Positions 53,898 to 63,354 of a stretch of DNA of 64,000 nucleotides are shown here, one piece after another. A model generated the notes under the pieces. It ran no database searches, was not told the origin of the DNA, and was given only the letters and a program-made list of their open reading frames with translations. Source of the stretch: Parashewanella sp049608225 (lineage in GTDB: Bacteria > Pseudomonadota > Gammaproteobacteria > Enterobacterales > Shewanellaceae); NCBI GenBank assembly GCA_049608225.1, contig JBMYXI010000003.1, positions 44,276-108,275 of the forward strand, in the 5' to 3' direction. The position numbers and the translations under genes are program-made. How positions within the stretch are numbered: the first letter of the stretch is position 1; each line of letters opens with the position of its first letter.

Positions 53898-55193
53898 ATG
53901 AACATTCTGGTTATTGGCGGTGGTGGTCGTGAACACGCACTGGCATGGAAAGCAGCGCAAAGCCCACAAGTCGACACAGTATTTGTTGCGCCGGGTAACG
54001 CTGGAACAGCACTCGAACCTAAATTAACCAATATCGCCATCAATGGTGAAGATATTGATGGCCTGATTGCTTTCGCAAAAGAAAATAGCATCGAGCTAAC
54101 GATTGTTGGCCCTGAAGCTCCCTTGGTTATTGGAGTGGTTGATGCCTTTCGCGCTGAAAATCTTGCGATATTTGGTCCAACTAAAGGCGCAGCACAACTT
54201 GAAGGCTCTAAAGCCTTCACTAAGGACTTCTTAGCCCGCCATCACATTCCAACCGCTGATTATCAAAATTTCACTGATATTGAACCCGCTAAAGCCTTTG
54301 TTGCACAGCTGGCTGAAAAGACTGATTATCCTGTAGTGATCAAAGCTGATGGTTTAGCGGCAGGTAAAGGCGTGATCATCGCCCAAGATCAAGCCGAAGC
54401 TAATGCTGCCATAGAAGATATGCTTGCTGGTAACAAATTTGGCGAAGCGGGTTCTCGCGTGGTTATCGAAGAGTTTTTGAAAGGTGAAGAAGCCAGCTTT
54501 ATTGTTATGGTTGATGGTAACAACATCCTACCAATGGCAACCAGCCAAGATCATAAAGCCCGTGATAATGGCGATAAAGGTCCGAATACTGGTGGCATGG
54601 GTGCCTATTCACCAGCCCCTGTGGTTACCGCCGCCATCCATGATTGGACGATGACTAATGTGATCAGACCAACCGTTGATGGCATGGCAAAAGAAGGCCA
54701 TCCTTATACTGGCTTTCTATACGCAGGCTTGATGATTGCAAAAGACGGTACCGCCAAAGTCCTTGAATATAATTGTCGTTTTGGTGATCCTGAAACTCAG
54801 CCTATTATGATGCGCCTACAATCAGATTTAGTTGAGCTATGTTTAGCAGCTTGTCGTGGTGAACTCGATAAAGTAACAGCTGAATATGATAGTCGCGCTG
54901 CGGTTGGCGTTGTCTTGGCAGCAGGAGGTTACCCAGCTTCAGCCCGTAAAGGCGATGTTATTTCAGGCTTATCATTAGGTAATGCTGAGCAGAAAGTCTT
55001 CCATGCAGGTACAGCTGAGAAAGACGGAAATGTCGTTACCAATGGTGGGCGTGTATTATGCGCAACAGCGTTAGGTAATTCTGTAACTGATGCACAACGT
55101 GCAGCCTATTTATTGGTTGATAATATTTCATGGGATGAGGTGCATTTCCGTACCGACATTGGTTATCGTGCTATCGCACGGGAGAACAGCTAA
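53898..55193 (+). CDS. purD: Phosphoribosylamine-glycine ligase
   Basis: 431 residues with GAAGGAA before the start. The N-terminal MNILVIGGGGREHALAWK is diagnostic, followed by the ATP-grasp domain (VIKADGLAAGKGVIIA; EYNCRFGDPETQP) and a C-terminal barrel (VVLAAGGYPASARKGD). It joins glycine to phosphoribosylamine, the second step of purine synthesis. A hairpin follows at 55217-55248. Confidence 0.97.
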   Translation: MNILVIGGGGREHALAWKAAQSPQVDTVFVAPGNAGTALEPKLTNIAINGEDIDGLIAFAKENSIELTIVGPEAPLVIGVVDAFRAENLAIFGPTKGAAQLEGSKAFTKDFLARHHIPTADYQNFTDIEPAKAFVAQLAEKTDYPVVIKADGLAAGKGVIIAQDQAEANAAIEDMLAGNKFGEAGSRVVIEEFLKGEEASFIVMVDGNNILPMATSQDHKARDNGDKGPNTGGMGAYSPAPVVTAAIHDWTMTNVIRPTVDGMAKEGHPYTGFLYAGLMIAKDGTAKVLEYNCRFGDPETQPIMMRLQSDLVELCLAACRGELDKVTAEYDSRAAVGVVLAAGGYPASARKGDVISGLSLGNAEQKVFHAGTAEKDGNVVTNGGRVLCATALGNSVTDAQRAAYLLVDNISWDEVHFRTDIGYRAIARENS

Positions 55194-55216
55194 ATCGAAC
55201 TTTTCCCACCAACATG

Positions 55217-55248
55217 ATGCGAGAGATCACAAGTAACGACTCTCGCAT
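55217..55248. terminator. Hairpin between convergent purD and an unknown gene
   Basis: ATGCGAGAG and CTCTCGCAT form a 9-bp perfect stem with a 14-base loop, about 24 bases after purD. T runs are weak on both sides, so it is a likely shared terminator of moderate strength. Confidence 0.55.
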
Positions 55249-55256
55249 TGTGGTTA

Positions 55257-56063
55257 TTACTGAACTTTATCCACAACAAACTTTCTATTAGCCACTGATT
55301 GCTGAGATACCATTAAATTACTTTGAGGTTGCTCACTGCCACAAACCCATGCACCATATCCATTGTAAACAGTCGGATCATCGTCGCTTTGAATAGATGA
55401 AAACACAAATGGCATAGGATCAAACTTGTTTTTTCCCCACTCCGTACCCCAAGGAGTAAGCTGATCCCACCCAGTAAAAGAGCCTGTTAGTTTATATATA
55501 TTTTTCAGCACATTAAGGCGATAGTCTTCATCGAAACGATAACTGCGCACAGGGATCTCTCTTTCAGGTCCCACTCGATCATCGTCTATGCGTATATAGG
55601 CCAAAGTGACATATTGATGTTGTTTGTCATCATCTTCTGTTGATTGAATGACAGGGAACTGAACACTGTTAAGTGTAAATGCTTCGCCGTCTTTTCGCTC
55701 TACCGAAAAATCCACAAAGGTATCCGCTGGCGCTCGCGTTTTAATAATCAAATGATCTTTGGATTTTTTACTGCTTTGTTGAGGTTTTTCAATATGTAAG
55801 GGCGTTGCTGAAAAATTGGCATTAACGTAAATAGCTTGAATCGTGTCTTTCGATGAAATCGGTTGCAGATTATTGAACCTTGTCGAATACACGACTAAAG
55901 GTTCACCGCCTGCAGGGCAACGAAAGCTATCCAATTTCACAACGGCATCCGCCGATTGCCTGCTTTTTTGTTGCAGGCTTCCAGCGTAAGCTTGAGAATA
56001 TATGATAGAAATAACAATAAAAAATAGTAAAGATGATTGCTTCATAACTCGTATCAACCTCAT
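55257..56063 (-). CDS. Hypothetical secreted protein
   Basis: 268 residues (262 if the later Met at 56045 is used). A signal peptide is clear (hydrophobic SSLLFFIVISIIYSQAYA, then GSLQQ). The mature part is beta-rich with no recognised domain: LDSFRCPAGGEPLVVYSTRFNN, then DRVGPEREIPVRSYRFDEDYR, then a Trp/Phe-rich end (GAWVCG). Two Cys (in FRCPAG and WVCGSE) could form a disulfide in the periplasm or outside. Function unknown. It converges with purD. Confidence 0.65.
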   Translation of the reverse strand: MRLIRVMKQSSLLFFIVISIIYSQAYAGSLQQKSRQSADAVVKLDSFRCPAGGEPLVVYSTRFNNLQPISSKDTIQAIYVNANFSATPLHIEKPQQSSKKSKDHLIIKTRAPADTFVDFSVERKDGEAFTLNSVQFPVIQSTEDDDKQHQYVTLAYIRIDDDRVGPEREIPVRSYRFDEDYRLNVLKNIYKLTGSFTGWDQLTPWGTEWGKNKFDPMPFVFSSIQSDDDPTVYNGYGAWVCGSEQPQSNLMVSQQSVANRKFVVDKVQ

Positions 56064-56412
56064 GTGAACATCAATTACAGGTGTTTGACTCGAACATTTG
56101 ATAATATGATGCTTAAGTTCAAACTGTGCCTAGATTGTACCTAGCAAATATCAATGACAATAAGTAGTATAAAAGCAGCCTAACATTAATTTATTCCCTA
56201 TATTTCATACGGTTAACTAAAATTAATTTCACTTACTCTTTATTTTTTAACTCCATAACCACCTGAAAAAAAACAAGAAATATCTTAAAAGCTTCAACTC
56301 CTTCTTAGCAAACTTTGACTAATTACATTAAAAAACAATCGATTAGTTAGCAAAGCAATCAAAAGTAATGGTAACTTGAATCATCCAGACTCTAATGAGA
56401 GGTAAGCGGATA
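56064..56412. other. Gene-free stretch upstream of the split ankyrin gene
   Basis: About 350 strongly AT-rich bases between two divergent accessory-type genes. The octamer TTAGCAAA occurs twice about 45 bases apart, with ACTAAT/ATTAGT arms between. It presumably holds both promoters; no regulator box was recognised. Confidence 0.45.
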
Positions 56413-57999
56413 ATGTCAATAGAACTCCCTTTTGAGGCTCCTCAACCAACGTCTGATTGCCAAGGAAGCGAGAGACAGCAACCATCCGCTGCTGAAGAAA
56501 ATAAAAGTAGTGAAACGACAATTGAAGAACGACAGTGGGAATTGCAACCTCATAGCCTTCAAAATCAAAGCCGACAGAGATTGTTTCATTTTAGTGAGCC
56601 AACAACTGCTCTAACATCCAGCAATAAACCACTAGGCATCAGAAAATCGTATTCTCTTCGAGGAAAGTATTACACAACCAACGGTTATCAACCGCTATCA
56701 CTTCAATTGTATCCAGAGCAAGACCAAGTAAGTGAGCAGCTACCAGAAAGCTTAGATGGAAGAAAACGTCGTAGCTCCAGTGGTTATTCAACAGGTGCTG
56801 GTAGCTTGACTTCTTCTACCTCAAGTACCGCATCAGCAATCACTCCGGTAGGTCAAAGTCCTACAACAGGGCAACATTTCGACTACGACTTCGCCAAAAA
56901 AAGCAAATTAACAATAGCTGATGTGCAGCAATTGCTTCTAATGACTGGTGGCATTGAAATACTAACAGGCGCAACCGAAGCCCAGCTTGTTGAACTTACT
57001 CCCAAAAAAATCAATCGAAAAGTAAAAGGTAAATACTTACTTGAAACAGCATGGCAACAAGGGTCATTGGAAGGAGTCGCTTGGTTGATCAATCATGGCG
57101 CTGACATATCAATTAAATTTTCGAATAAAAAAACACTTAAACAATCACTGTGTCATAACCAACAACATGACACATACGCAGAGTTGCTACTTCATCCGCA
57201 AGTACCTTTGACACTAACAGATATTCACTCTTTGCTATCTATGCAAACTGATACAATGACGTTTAGGAAGCAAGAATTATTGTATCTCTCGTTAGCCGCT
57301 AAGATAAAAGACAATAATAGAGTACTAGCAACCCGAATAGATATTGATGAAAAAATAGATGGGCAATCCGCCATAGAGCTAGCACTGAAGTTTCAAAATA
57401 TGTCTGCATTCGTCCATTTCATTTTATTAGGTGCGAGTATTGAGCATATTTTTCAAGATAAAGGTGGCATAGACTATGTCGTTAGTTATCATAACATTAG
57501 CGCAAGTCTGCTCAATCATTTTGAAAACATTCACAGCAGATATGATCCTATTCTACTTCATGCACTCATCAAGCTCCGTTGCTCAGGGAGAGTAGTTGAC
57601 TTATATCTTTCACAAGTCAGAAAAAGGCAACCTACAGTCTCATTTGAACTTGATGTTCCTCATCAAGGTATCATTGCTATACAAGCTGCCCTCTCTCAAA
57701 AGCAGGGAGATGTTATCGCAGTCTTACTCGACTTCGGTGCCAATCCATTTAACGGCTTAGCTATGAGAAAAGCCTTTGCTCTGGCACTCACAGATCCACA
57801 ATTAACAACTGAACTTATTACTACAATCAAAACTGATATTAAGCCAACTTTACCCACGCTACACACGCTGGCAGAACTTGGCGATTCACCACTGGCGATT
57901 TCAAAACTAACCACATTACTTGATGAGTATATTAACGAAAAAACGGTGGTAAATGTGAGTGAAATTATTGGTGATGTAAGCCTTTGTCAACGCCTTTAG
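56413..57999 (+). CDS. Ankyrin-type repeat protein, N-terminal part before an in-frame amber codon
   Basis: 528 residues from the ATG at 56413 (MSIELPFEAPQ), preferred to ATG 56395 because AGAGGTAAGCGGA lies before it. Residues 1 to about 175 are Ser/Gln/Thr-rich and disordered (STSSTASAITPVGQSP), as in many type III secreted effectors. From about 180, helical repeats related to ankyrins begin (LTIADVQQLLLMTGG, GVAWLINHGADISIKF, TLTDIHSLLSMQ, AFVHFILLGASIEHI, AVLLDFGANPFNG). It ends at TAG 57997-57999, and the same frame continues at once as the next entry. Repeats match between the halves (LLHALIKLRCSG / IIHALLILKCTA), so they were probably one protein of about 1057 residues. Confidence 0.7.
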   Translation: MSIELPFEAPQPTSDCQGSERQQPSAAEENKSSETTIEERQWELQPHSLQNQSRQRLFHFSEPTTALTSSNKPLGIRKSYSLRGKYYTTNGYQPLSLQLYPEQDQVSEQLPESLDGRKRRSSSGYSTGAGSLTSSTSSTASAITPVGQSPTTGQHFDYDFAKKSKLTIADVQQLLLMTGGIEILTGATEAQLVELTPKKINRKVKGKYLLETAWQQGSLEGVAWLINHGADISIKFSNKKTLKQSLCHNQQHDTYAELLLHPQVPLTLTDIHSLLSMQTDTMTFRKQELLYLSLAAKIKDNNRVLATRIDIDEKIDGQSAIELALKFQNMSAFVHFILLGASIEHIFQDKGGIDYVVSYHNISASLLNHFENIHSRYDPILLHALIKLRCSGRVVDLYLSQVRKRQPTVSFELDVPHQGIIAIQAALSQKQGDVIAVLLDFGANPFNGLAMRKAFALALTDPQLTTELITTIKTDIKPTLPTLHTLAELGDSPLAISKLTTLLDEYINEKTVVNVSEIIGDVSLCQRL

Positions 58000-58008
58000 A
58001 ATAAAGGT

Positions 58009-59565
58009 GTGTCAACTAGAGACCTTTTGTTACATTTGTTGTCTAGGTTATCACCAAACTGCCTTGCTGCGGAAAGGCAACAAATTAAAGCACTCGCCTA
58101 TCAAGAGCACGCACATCAATTATTATTTCGCTGGTTTGAGAAAGGTGTGTTTCAAACCAAGATTGCTGACCTTTACTTCGCTATTAAGCAAAGTTGGCCT
58201 GAAGAAGTAATAACTTCCATGCTAGCCTGCTGTCATTTTGATATAAATCAGAGTAATGGCGAGCAATCGTTATTCTCATGCGCACTTGAACATCATCGCA
58301 CTGATTTATTAATCCCACTTATTCTCGCAGGAATTGATGTAAACAATCCACGAGGTGACGGAAGCAGCCTTGCGAAAATCGCCAGTGACAACGGCTTAAC
58401 CCAAAAATTAAAAACGCAGTTGCTCATACAAAAAGCTGCTGAGCCCAACATTATTCATGCCTTATTGATCTTAAAATGTACTGCACAAGAACTCGATCAA
58501 ATATTGCAAACTAAACAAGGACCTTCTACAGAGTTATACAACCTAGAAAAAACGCGAAATGGCTATAGTGCCATACAAGTAGCATGGAAGCATCAAGTTG
58601 ATGTTCAAGTTATAAATACGTTAATCACACATAGTGTAAGCAGCCTTGAGCCGATATTTGATGGCAAGAATATTAAAGAACACTTACGTGATGCTAAACG
58701 CTGGCAAGACTTACAAATATTGTTATGGAACCATGCCTGTGAAATACAGCTGACAGACCTTCATGCTATTATCATTCATAAATGGGGGAATGAACTCTTT
58801 ACTTCGGCACTGAAACGCTATATTAATCAATCATCAATCGAAACGGCATCAGCAGAATTACATAAGAAAATACAAGGGAAGTCCTTACCAGAAGTTATCT
58901 GTGAAGGTAATAATGAAAAGGCTCTTAACACTTGGTTTGATTGCGGGCTTCCTTTTCCTGTCGATAAAAATTCTAATCAAACACTACTTCACAAAGCCAT
59001 TCAAATAAGCAAACTCTCAATTATACAAATAATATTAAGTAATGGAGGAAACTCCGAACTTTATAGTTGTGCGCAAGGTACGACACCACTTCACCTAGGA
59101 ATGAATAACCCACATCTCGATGTAGTTATCCATCTCTTCACTATTGCTGATCAACTGGCATTAAAAACATTAAGGAATCAAAGTGGTGAAACGCCGTATC
59201 AAATTGCTTGTAATAATAAGAAAATGCTTTTCTGTTTGTTGAAGTTAATTAAGCAAAATCAAGCAATGAGAGAATCACTTGTTTTACTAGAAACAACGCC
59301 TCAGCCATTTAATTTTTCGCTACCCAACGAATTGAATGTAGAGCAAATAGAACTGTTAACGACGACAAGTTATGGCAGCTTGGATGCGACACTAAAATTA
59401 CTTGAAACCAATAAAGAATTGAGTCGAAAGTTACATGATAGAAATAATAGCGAATTAACTGAGTTAAGAAAAACCAAACAGCAATTAGAACAAAAAGTAT
59501 TAGATTTACAAAGCAAACTTGATACGTTAACGAAAGAGAACCCATTAACACAAGCTCAAAACTAA
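58009..59565 (+). CDS. Ankyrin-type repeat protein, C-terminal part after an in-frame amber codon
   Basis: 518 residues if started at the GTG at 58009; the frame is the same as the upstream part, separated by one TAG and three sense codons. AAAGG is only one base before the GTG, so independent initiation looks poor, although reinitiation after the TAG is possible. It contains more repeat modules (KIADLYFAIKQS, LIPLILAGIDVNNP, QLTDLHAIIIHK), two good ankyrin units (QTLLHKAIQISK; GTTPLHLGMNNP) and a C-terminal coiled coil (about 455-510, LRKTKQQLEQKVLDLQSKLDTL). Either this is a pseudogene half, or the amber codon is read through, or the halves work separately. Confidence 0.55.
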   Translation: MSTRDLLLHLLSRLSPNCLAAERQQIKALAYQEHAHQLLFRWFEKGVFQTKIADLYFAIKQSWPEEVITSMLACCHFDINQSNGEQSLFSCALEHHRTDLLIPLILAGIDVNNPRGDGSSLAKIASDNGLTQKLKTQLLIQKAAEPNIIHALLILKCTAQELDQILQTKQGPSTELYNLEKTRNGYSAIQVAWKHQVDVQVINTLITHSVSSLEPIFDGKNIKEHLRDAKRWQDLQILLWNHACEIQLTDLHAIIIHKWGNELFTSALKRYINQSSIETASAELHKKIQGKSLPEVICEGNNEKALNTWFDCGLPFPVDKNSNQTLLHKAIQISKLSIIQIILSNGGNSELYSCAQGTTPLHLGMNNPHLDVVIHLFTIADQLALKTLRNQSGETPYQIACNNKKMLFCLLKLIKQNQAMRESLVLLETTPQPFNFSLPNELNVEQIELLTTTSYGSLDATLKLLETNKELSRKLHDRNNSELTELRKTKQQLEQKVLDLQSKLDTLTKENPLTQAQN

Positions 59566-59594
59566 AAAACCCTAAGCACTCACTTAGGGTTTTC
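59565..59594. terminator. Bidirectional terminator between the ankyrin gene and typA
   Basis: AAAACCCTAAG and CTTAGGGTTTT form an 11-bp perfect stem with a 6-base loop, directly after the ankyrin stop and 30 bases after the typA stop on the other strand, with A/T runs on both sides. Confidence 0.85.
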
Positions 59595-59623
59595 AATCAA
59601 ATTCACTTTTAGCTGATTAATGA

Positions 59624-61435
59624 TTAAGCACGTGCAGCGCGCTTACGATCATTTTCAGTTAAATGCTTCTTACGAACACGAATGCTCTCTGGCGTAACTT
59701 CTACTAATTCATCATCATCGATGAATTCAAGTGCACGTTCCAGAGTCAGTTCGATTGGTGGTGTCAATACTTGAGCTTCATCTGTACCCGAAGCACGCAT
59801 GTTAGTTAGCTGCTTACCTTTCAAACAGTTAACTGTTAAGTCATTTGAACGAGCATGAATACCAATAACCTGACCTTCATACACTTCCAGACCATGACCA
59901 ATAAACAGGCGACCACGATCTTGTAGACCAAATAGTGCGAAAGTCAGTGCTTTACCTGTACCATTTGAAATAAGTACACCATTATTACGTTGACCAATAT
60001 CGCCACCCTTAACAGGACCATAGTGATCAAACGTATGGTAAATCAAACCAGTACCTGAAGTTGCTGTTAAGAATTCCGTTTGGAAACCAATCAAGCCACG
60101 GCTTGGAATGATAAAGTCGATACGAATACGACCTTTGCCATCAGGCTGCATATCGCGCATGTCAGCTTTACGCGTGCCTAGCTTTTCAATAACACTACCT
60201 TGATGCTCTTCTTCAACATCAACCGTTACCGTCTCGTATGGCTCACACAGTTCACCATCAATTTCTTTAACGATAACTTCAGGACGCGAAACCGCAAGTT
60301 CATAGCCTTCACGACGCATGTTTTCAATCAGAATCGATAAATGAAGCTCACCACGACCTGAAACTTTAAAGCGATCTGGGCTATCCGTTTCTTCAACACG
60401 AAGTGCTACGTTATGAACTAATTCTTGCTCTAAACGCTCAAGAATATTACGTGAAGTTACGTATTTACCTTCTTTACCCGCAAACGGAGAGGTATTTACT
60501 TGGAAGGTCATAGTTAGCGTTGGTTCATCAACAGACAATGGAGGTAATGCTTCTGCCGCGCCAACAGCGCAGATAGTATCAGAAATCTTAAGCTCACCCA
60601 GACCTGTGATTGCAACAATGTCACCTGCGTTAGCTTCGCTCACTTCGTGACGCTCAAGTCCCATGTAACCTAATACTTGGCCGACTTTACCATTACGAGT
60701 TTTGCCATCAGCACCAACTACAGTAACTTGTTGGTTGGTTTTAACACTACCACGTTTAACACGACCAACACCGATAACACCTACGTACGAGTTGTAATCA
60801 AGCTGAGAGATCTGCATTTGGAACTCACCATCAGCGTCAGCATCAGGGCTTGGTACTTTATCAACAATCGCTTCAAATAGCGGTGTCATGTCTTTGCTTG
60901 TTTCATCTGGATCTAAAGATGCAAAACCGTTTAGTGCTGAAGCATAAACAACAGGGAAGTCTAGTTGCTCGTCTGTTGCGCCTAAGTTATCGAATAAGTC
61001 GAATACTTGATCCATTACCCAATCAGGGCGTGCGCCAGGGCGATCAATCTTGTTAATAACAACAATTGGTTTCAAACCTTGAGCAAAAGCTTTTTTGGTT
61101 ACAAAGCGCGTTTGTGGCATTGGACCATCAACCGCATCAACCAACAACAATACAGAATCAACCATAGATAGAACACGTTCTACCTCACCACCGAAATCGG
61201 CGTGTCCAGGAGTATCTACGATATTAATACGGTAGTCATTCCACTTGATGGCAGTGTTTTTTGCCAGAATCGTGATCCCACGTTCTTTTTCGAGATCGTT
61301 AGAGTCCATCACACGTTCAGTGGCTTCACCTCGAGTTTCAAGGGTTCCGGATTGCGCTAGCAATTTATCTACCAAAGTCGTTTTACCATGGTCAACGTGC
61401 GCAATAATGGCGATGTTACGTAGTTTCTTAAGCAC
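59624..61435 (-). CDS. typA: Ribosome-associated GTPase TypA/BipA
   Basis: 603 residues from a GTG start with AGAGG 8 bases upstream. G motifs are HVDHGKTTL (G1), ERGITI (G2), DTPGHADFGGE (G3) and NKIDRPGARP (G4). EF-Tu-like domain II, EF-G-like domains III and V, and the BipA-specific C-terminal domain follow, ending in a basic RKKHLTENDRKRAARA. It binds ribosomes and helps 50S assembly and growth at low temperature or under stress. It is divergent from glnA. Confidence 0.97.
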   Translation of the reverse strand: MLKKLRNIAIIAHVDHGKTTLVDKLLAQSGTLETRGEATERVMDSNDLEKERGITILAKNTAIKWNDYRINIVDTPGHADFGGEVERVLSMVDSVLLLVDAVDGPMPQTRFVTKKAFAQGLKPIVVINKIDRPGARPDWVMDQVFDLFDNLGATDEQLDFPVVYASALNGFASLDPDETSKDMTPLFEAIVDKVPSPDADADGEFQMQISQLDYNSYVGVIGVGRVKRGSVKTNQQVTVVGADGKTRNGKVGQVLGYMGLERHEVSEANAGDIVAITGLGELKISDTICAVGAAEALPPLSVDEPTLTMTFQVNTSPFAGKEGKYVTSRNILERLEQELVHNVALRVEETDSPDRFKVSGRGELHLSILIENMRREGYELAVSRPEVIVKEIDGELCEPYETVTVDVEEEHQGSVIEKLGTRKADMRDMQPDGKGRIRIDFIIPSRGLIGFQTEFLTATSGTGLIYHTFDHYGPVKGGDIGQRNNGVLISNGTGKALTFALFGLQDRGRLFIGHGLEVYEGQVIGIHARSNDLTVNCLKGKQLTNMRASGTDEAQVLTPPIELTLERALEFIDDDELVEVTPESIRVRKKHLTENDRKRAARA

Positions 61436-61690
61436 TGATTAGCCTCTTACCATCAAATAAAAATATAAGTGTTTGTTTCACATTGATAAAACGTTAAATC
61501 AATGTAATAACTGAGCCTGCATGTATGCTTGCAGCCCCAAAAAGCGTGCTATTCTACTCTAGGTAACGCCAGAGGGATAGGTTTATTTTTTGTTCAGCTT
61601 AGTAATTATCCAATCGGTGTTCCACCATCTACAGGCAATCATTAGCAATGCGCTACTTTAATTAAATTTATATTGAGTACTAAGTTATAC

Positions 61691-61706
61691 GCACTAAATT
61701 GGTGCA
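61691..61706 (+). promoter_or_regulatory. NtrC-type enhancer site upstream of glnA
   Basis: GCACTAAATTGGTGCA matches the NtrC consensus (GCACCA-N3-TGGTGC) at nearly every symmetric position and lies about 100 bases upstream of the sigma-54 promoter, the usual distance for an enhancer. The site would bind phosphorylated NtrC when nitrogen is limiting. ntrBC is not in the window. Confidence 0.75.
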
Positions 61707-61790
61707 CAAACGAACCTAAAAAGTGCAAAAACGGTTTTCATAACAACGCACAATCTAAAAATACATATTAAAATCAGCAAAATACACATA

Positions 61791-61806
61791 TGGCACGAGT
61801 CTAGCT
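61791..61806 (+). promoter_or_regulatory. Sigma-54 promoter of glnA
   Basis: TGGCAC, five bases, then TAGCT: the -24 GG and -12 GC are at the exact sigma-54 spacing, with one mismatch in the -12 block (TAGC for TTGC). Transcription would begin near 61817, about 70 bases before the start codon. Confidence 0.78.
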
Positions 61807-61888
61807 AAGAAAGCCTCAACAGCCCTAATTATGATAAGCTTTCGCCAAATAAAATGGGCATAGCCTTTACCTTAATGGAGACGACATA

Positions 61889-63298
61889 ATGTCAATTGAA
61901 TCTGTATTGAGTCAGCTTGAAGAGTTTGAAGTAAAATTTGTCGATTTACGCTTTACCGACACTAAAGGCAAAGAACAACACGTATCCATTCCTACCCATC
62001 AAGTTGATGAAGACTTTTTTGAAGATGGCAAAATGTTTGATGGTTCGTCGATTGCAGGATGGAAGGGTATCAATGAATCAGACATGGTATTAATGCCTGA
62101 TCCATCAACATTTGTACTGGATCCATTTACTGAAGAAACTACGGCACTTATTCGTTGTGACATTCTTGAGCCTGCAACCATGCAAGGCTACGATCGCGAC
62201 CCTCGCTCTATCGCAAAGCGTGCAGAAGACTTCATGCGCTCTACTGGCATTGCGGACACGGTATTAATTGGTCCTGAGCCAGAATTCTTCTTATTCGACG
62301 ATGTACGTTTTGGTAATGACATGTCGGGTAATTTCTTCAAGATTGACGCAGAAGAAGCGGCATGGAACTCAGCAAAGTCATATAAAGATGGCAATACAGG
62401 TCATCGACCAATGGTCAAAGGCGGCTATTTCCCTGTCGCACCTGTGGATTCATCACAAGATTTACGTAGTGCTATGTGTTTGCTGCTCGAGGAAATGGGG
62501 CAAGTTGTTGAAGCGCATCACCATGAGGTTGCCACTGCTGGCCAAAATGAGATTGCAACGCGCTTTAACACGCTAACCAAAAAAGCCGATGAGACTCAAA
62601 TCTTAAAATACGTTGTTCACAACACTGCGCACGTATATGGTAAAACAGCGACCTTTATGCCGAAACCAGTGGTTGGCGATAACGGCAGCGGTATGCACGT
62701 TCACCAATCACTGGCTAAAGATGGCGTAAATTTATTTGCAGGTGATCAATACGCAGGTTTAAGTGAAACGGCTTTATTTTACATTGGCGGTATTATTAAG
62801 CACGCTAAGGCACTGAATGCCTTTACCAACCCAAGCACTAACTCTTATAAGCGTTTGGTTCCACATTTTGAAGCACCAGTTATGCTGGCTTACTCTGCTC
62901 GTAACCGCAGTGCTTCAATTCGTATTCCAGTGGTTCCTAGCCCGAAAGCACGCCGTATTGAAACACGCTTCCCAGATCCAATGGCGAATCCGTATCTAGC
63001 ATTTTCAGCATTACTAATGGCTGGTCTTGATGGCATTCAAAACAAAATTCACCCTGGTGATGCAATGGATCAAGACTTGTATGATCTTCCAGCAGAAGTT
63101 GCAGATGGCATCCCACAAGTTGCCACTTCACTTGAAGATGCATTAGCAAGCCTGCAAGACGATCATGACTTCCTGACTAAAGGTGGTGTATTCAGTGACG
63201 ACTACATCAAGTCTTATATTGAACTGAAAACTATAGAAGCTGAAAAAGTTAGCCGTACAACTCATCCAGTTGAGTTCGAGCTATACTACAGCTTATAA
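61889..63298 (+). CDS. glnA: Type I glutamate-ammonia ligase (glutamine synthetase)
   Basis: 469 residues, the usual length, with GGAG 8 bases before the start. Visible are the beta-grasp N-terminal domain, MFDGSSIAGWKGINESDM, PEPEFFLFDD, NGSGMHVHQS (ATP/metal site) and NRSASIRIP. The adenylylation tyrosine lies in DLYDLPAE. It condenses ammonia with glutamate in a dodecamer. The sigma-54/NtrC promoter indicates control by nitrogen, and the tyrosine implies GlnE adenylylation. It is followed by its own terminator. ntrB and ntrC do not follow as they do in enterics. Confidence 0.98.
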   Translation: MSIESVLSQLEEFEVKFVDLRFTDTKGKEQHVSIPTHQVDEDFFEDGKMFDGSSIAGWKGINESDMVLMPDPSTFVLDPFTEETTALIRCDILEPATMQGYDRDPRSIAKRAEDFMRSTGIADTVLIGPEPEFFLFDDVRFGNDMSGNFFKIDAEEAAWNSAKSYKDGNTGHRPMVKGGYFPVAPVDSSQDLRSAMCLLLEEMGQVVEAHHHEVATAGQNEIATRFNTLTKKADETQILKYVVHNTAHVYGKTATFMPKPVVGDNGSGMHVHQSLAKDGVNLFAGDQYAGLSETALFYIGGIIKHAKALNAFTNPSTNSYKRLVPHFEAPVMLAYSARNRSASIRIPVVPSPKARRIETRFPDPMANPYLAFSALLMAGLDGIQNKIHPGDAMDQDLYDLPAEVADGIPQVATSLEDALASLQDDHDFLTKGGVFSDDYIKSYIELKTIEAEKVSRTTHPVEFELYYSL

Positions 63299-63315
63299 CT
63301 TTCCTTAATCCACTT

Positions 63316-63354
63316 AAAAAGCCCTATTGAGTCAATCAATAGGGCTTTTTATTT
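63316..63354 (+). terminator. Rho-independent terminator of glnA
   Basis: AAAAAGCCCTATTGA and TCAATAGGGCTTTTT form a 15-bp perfect stem with a 5-base loop, then ATTT. Confidence 0.92.

Larger units (their letters stand above)
61436..61888. other. Divergent typA/glnA control region
   Basis: 453 bases with no gene. The right half holds a glnA sigma-54 promoter and an upstream NtrC-type site, listed separately, joined by an A/T-rich stretch (about 61742-61790) suited to DNA bending. The left part presumably holds the typA promoter, not pinpointed. Confidence 0.7.
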
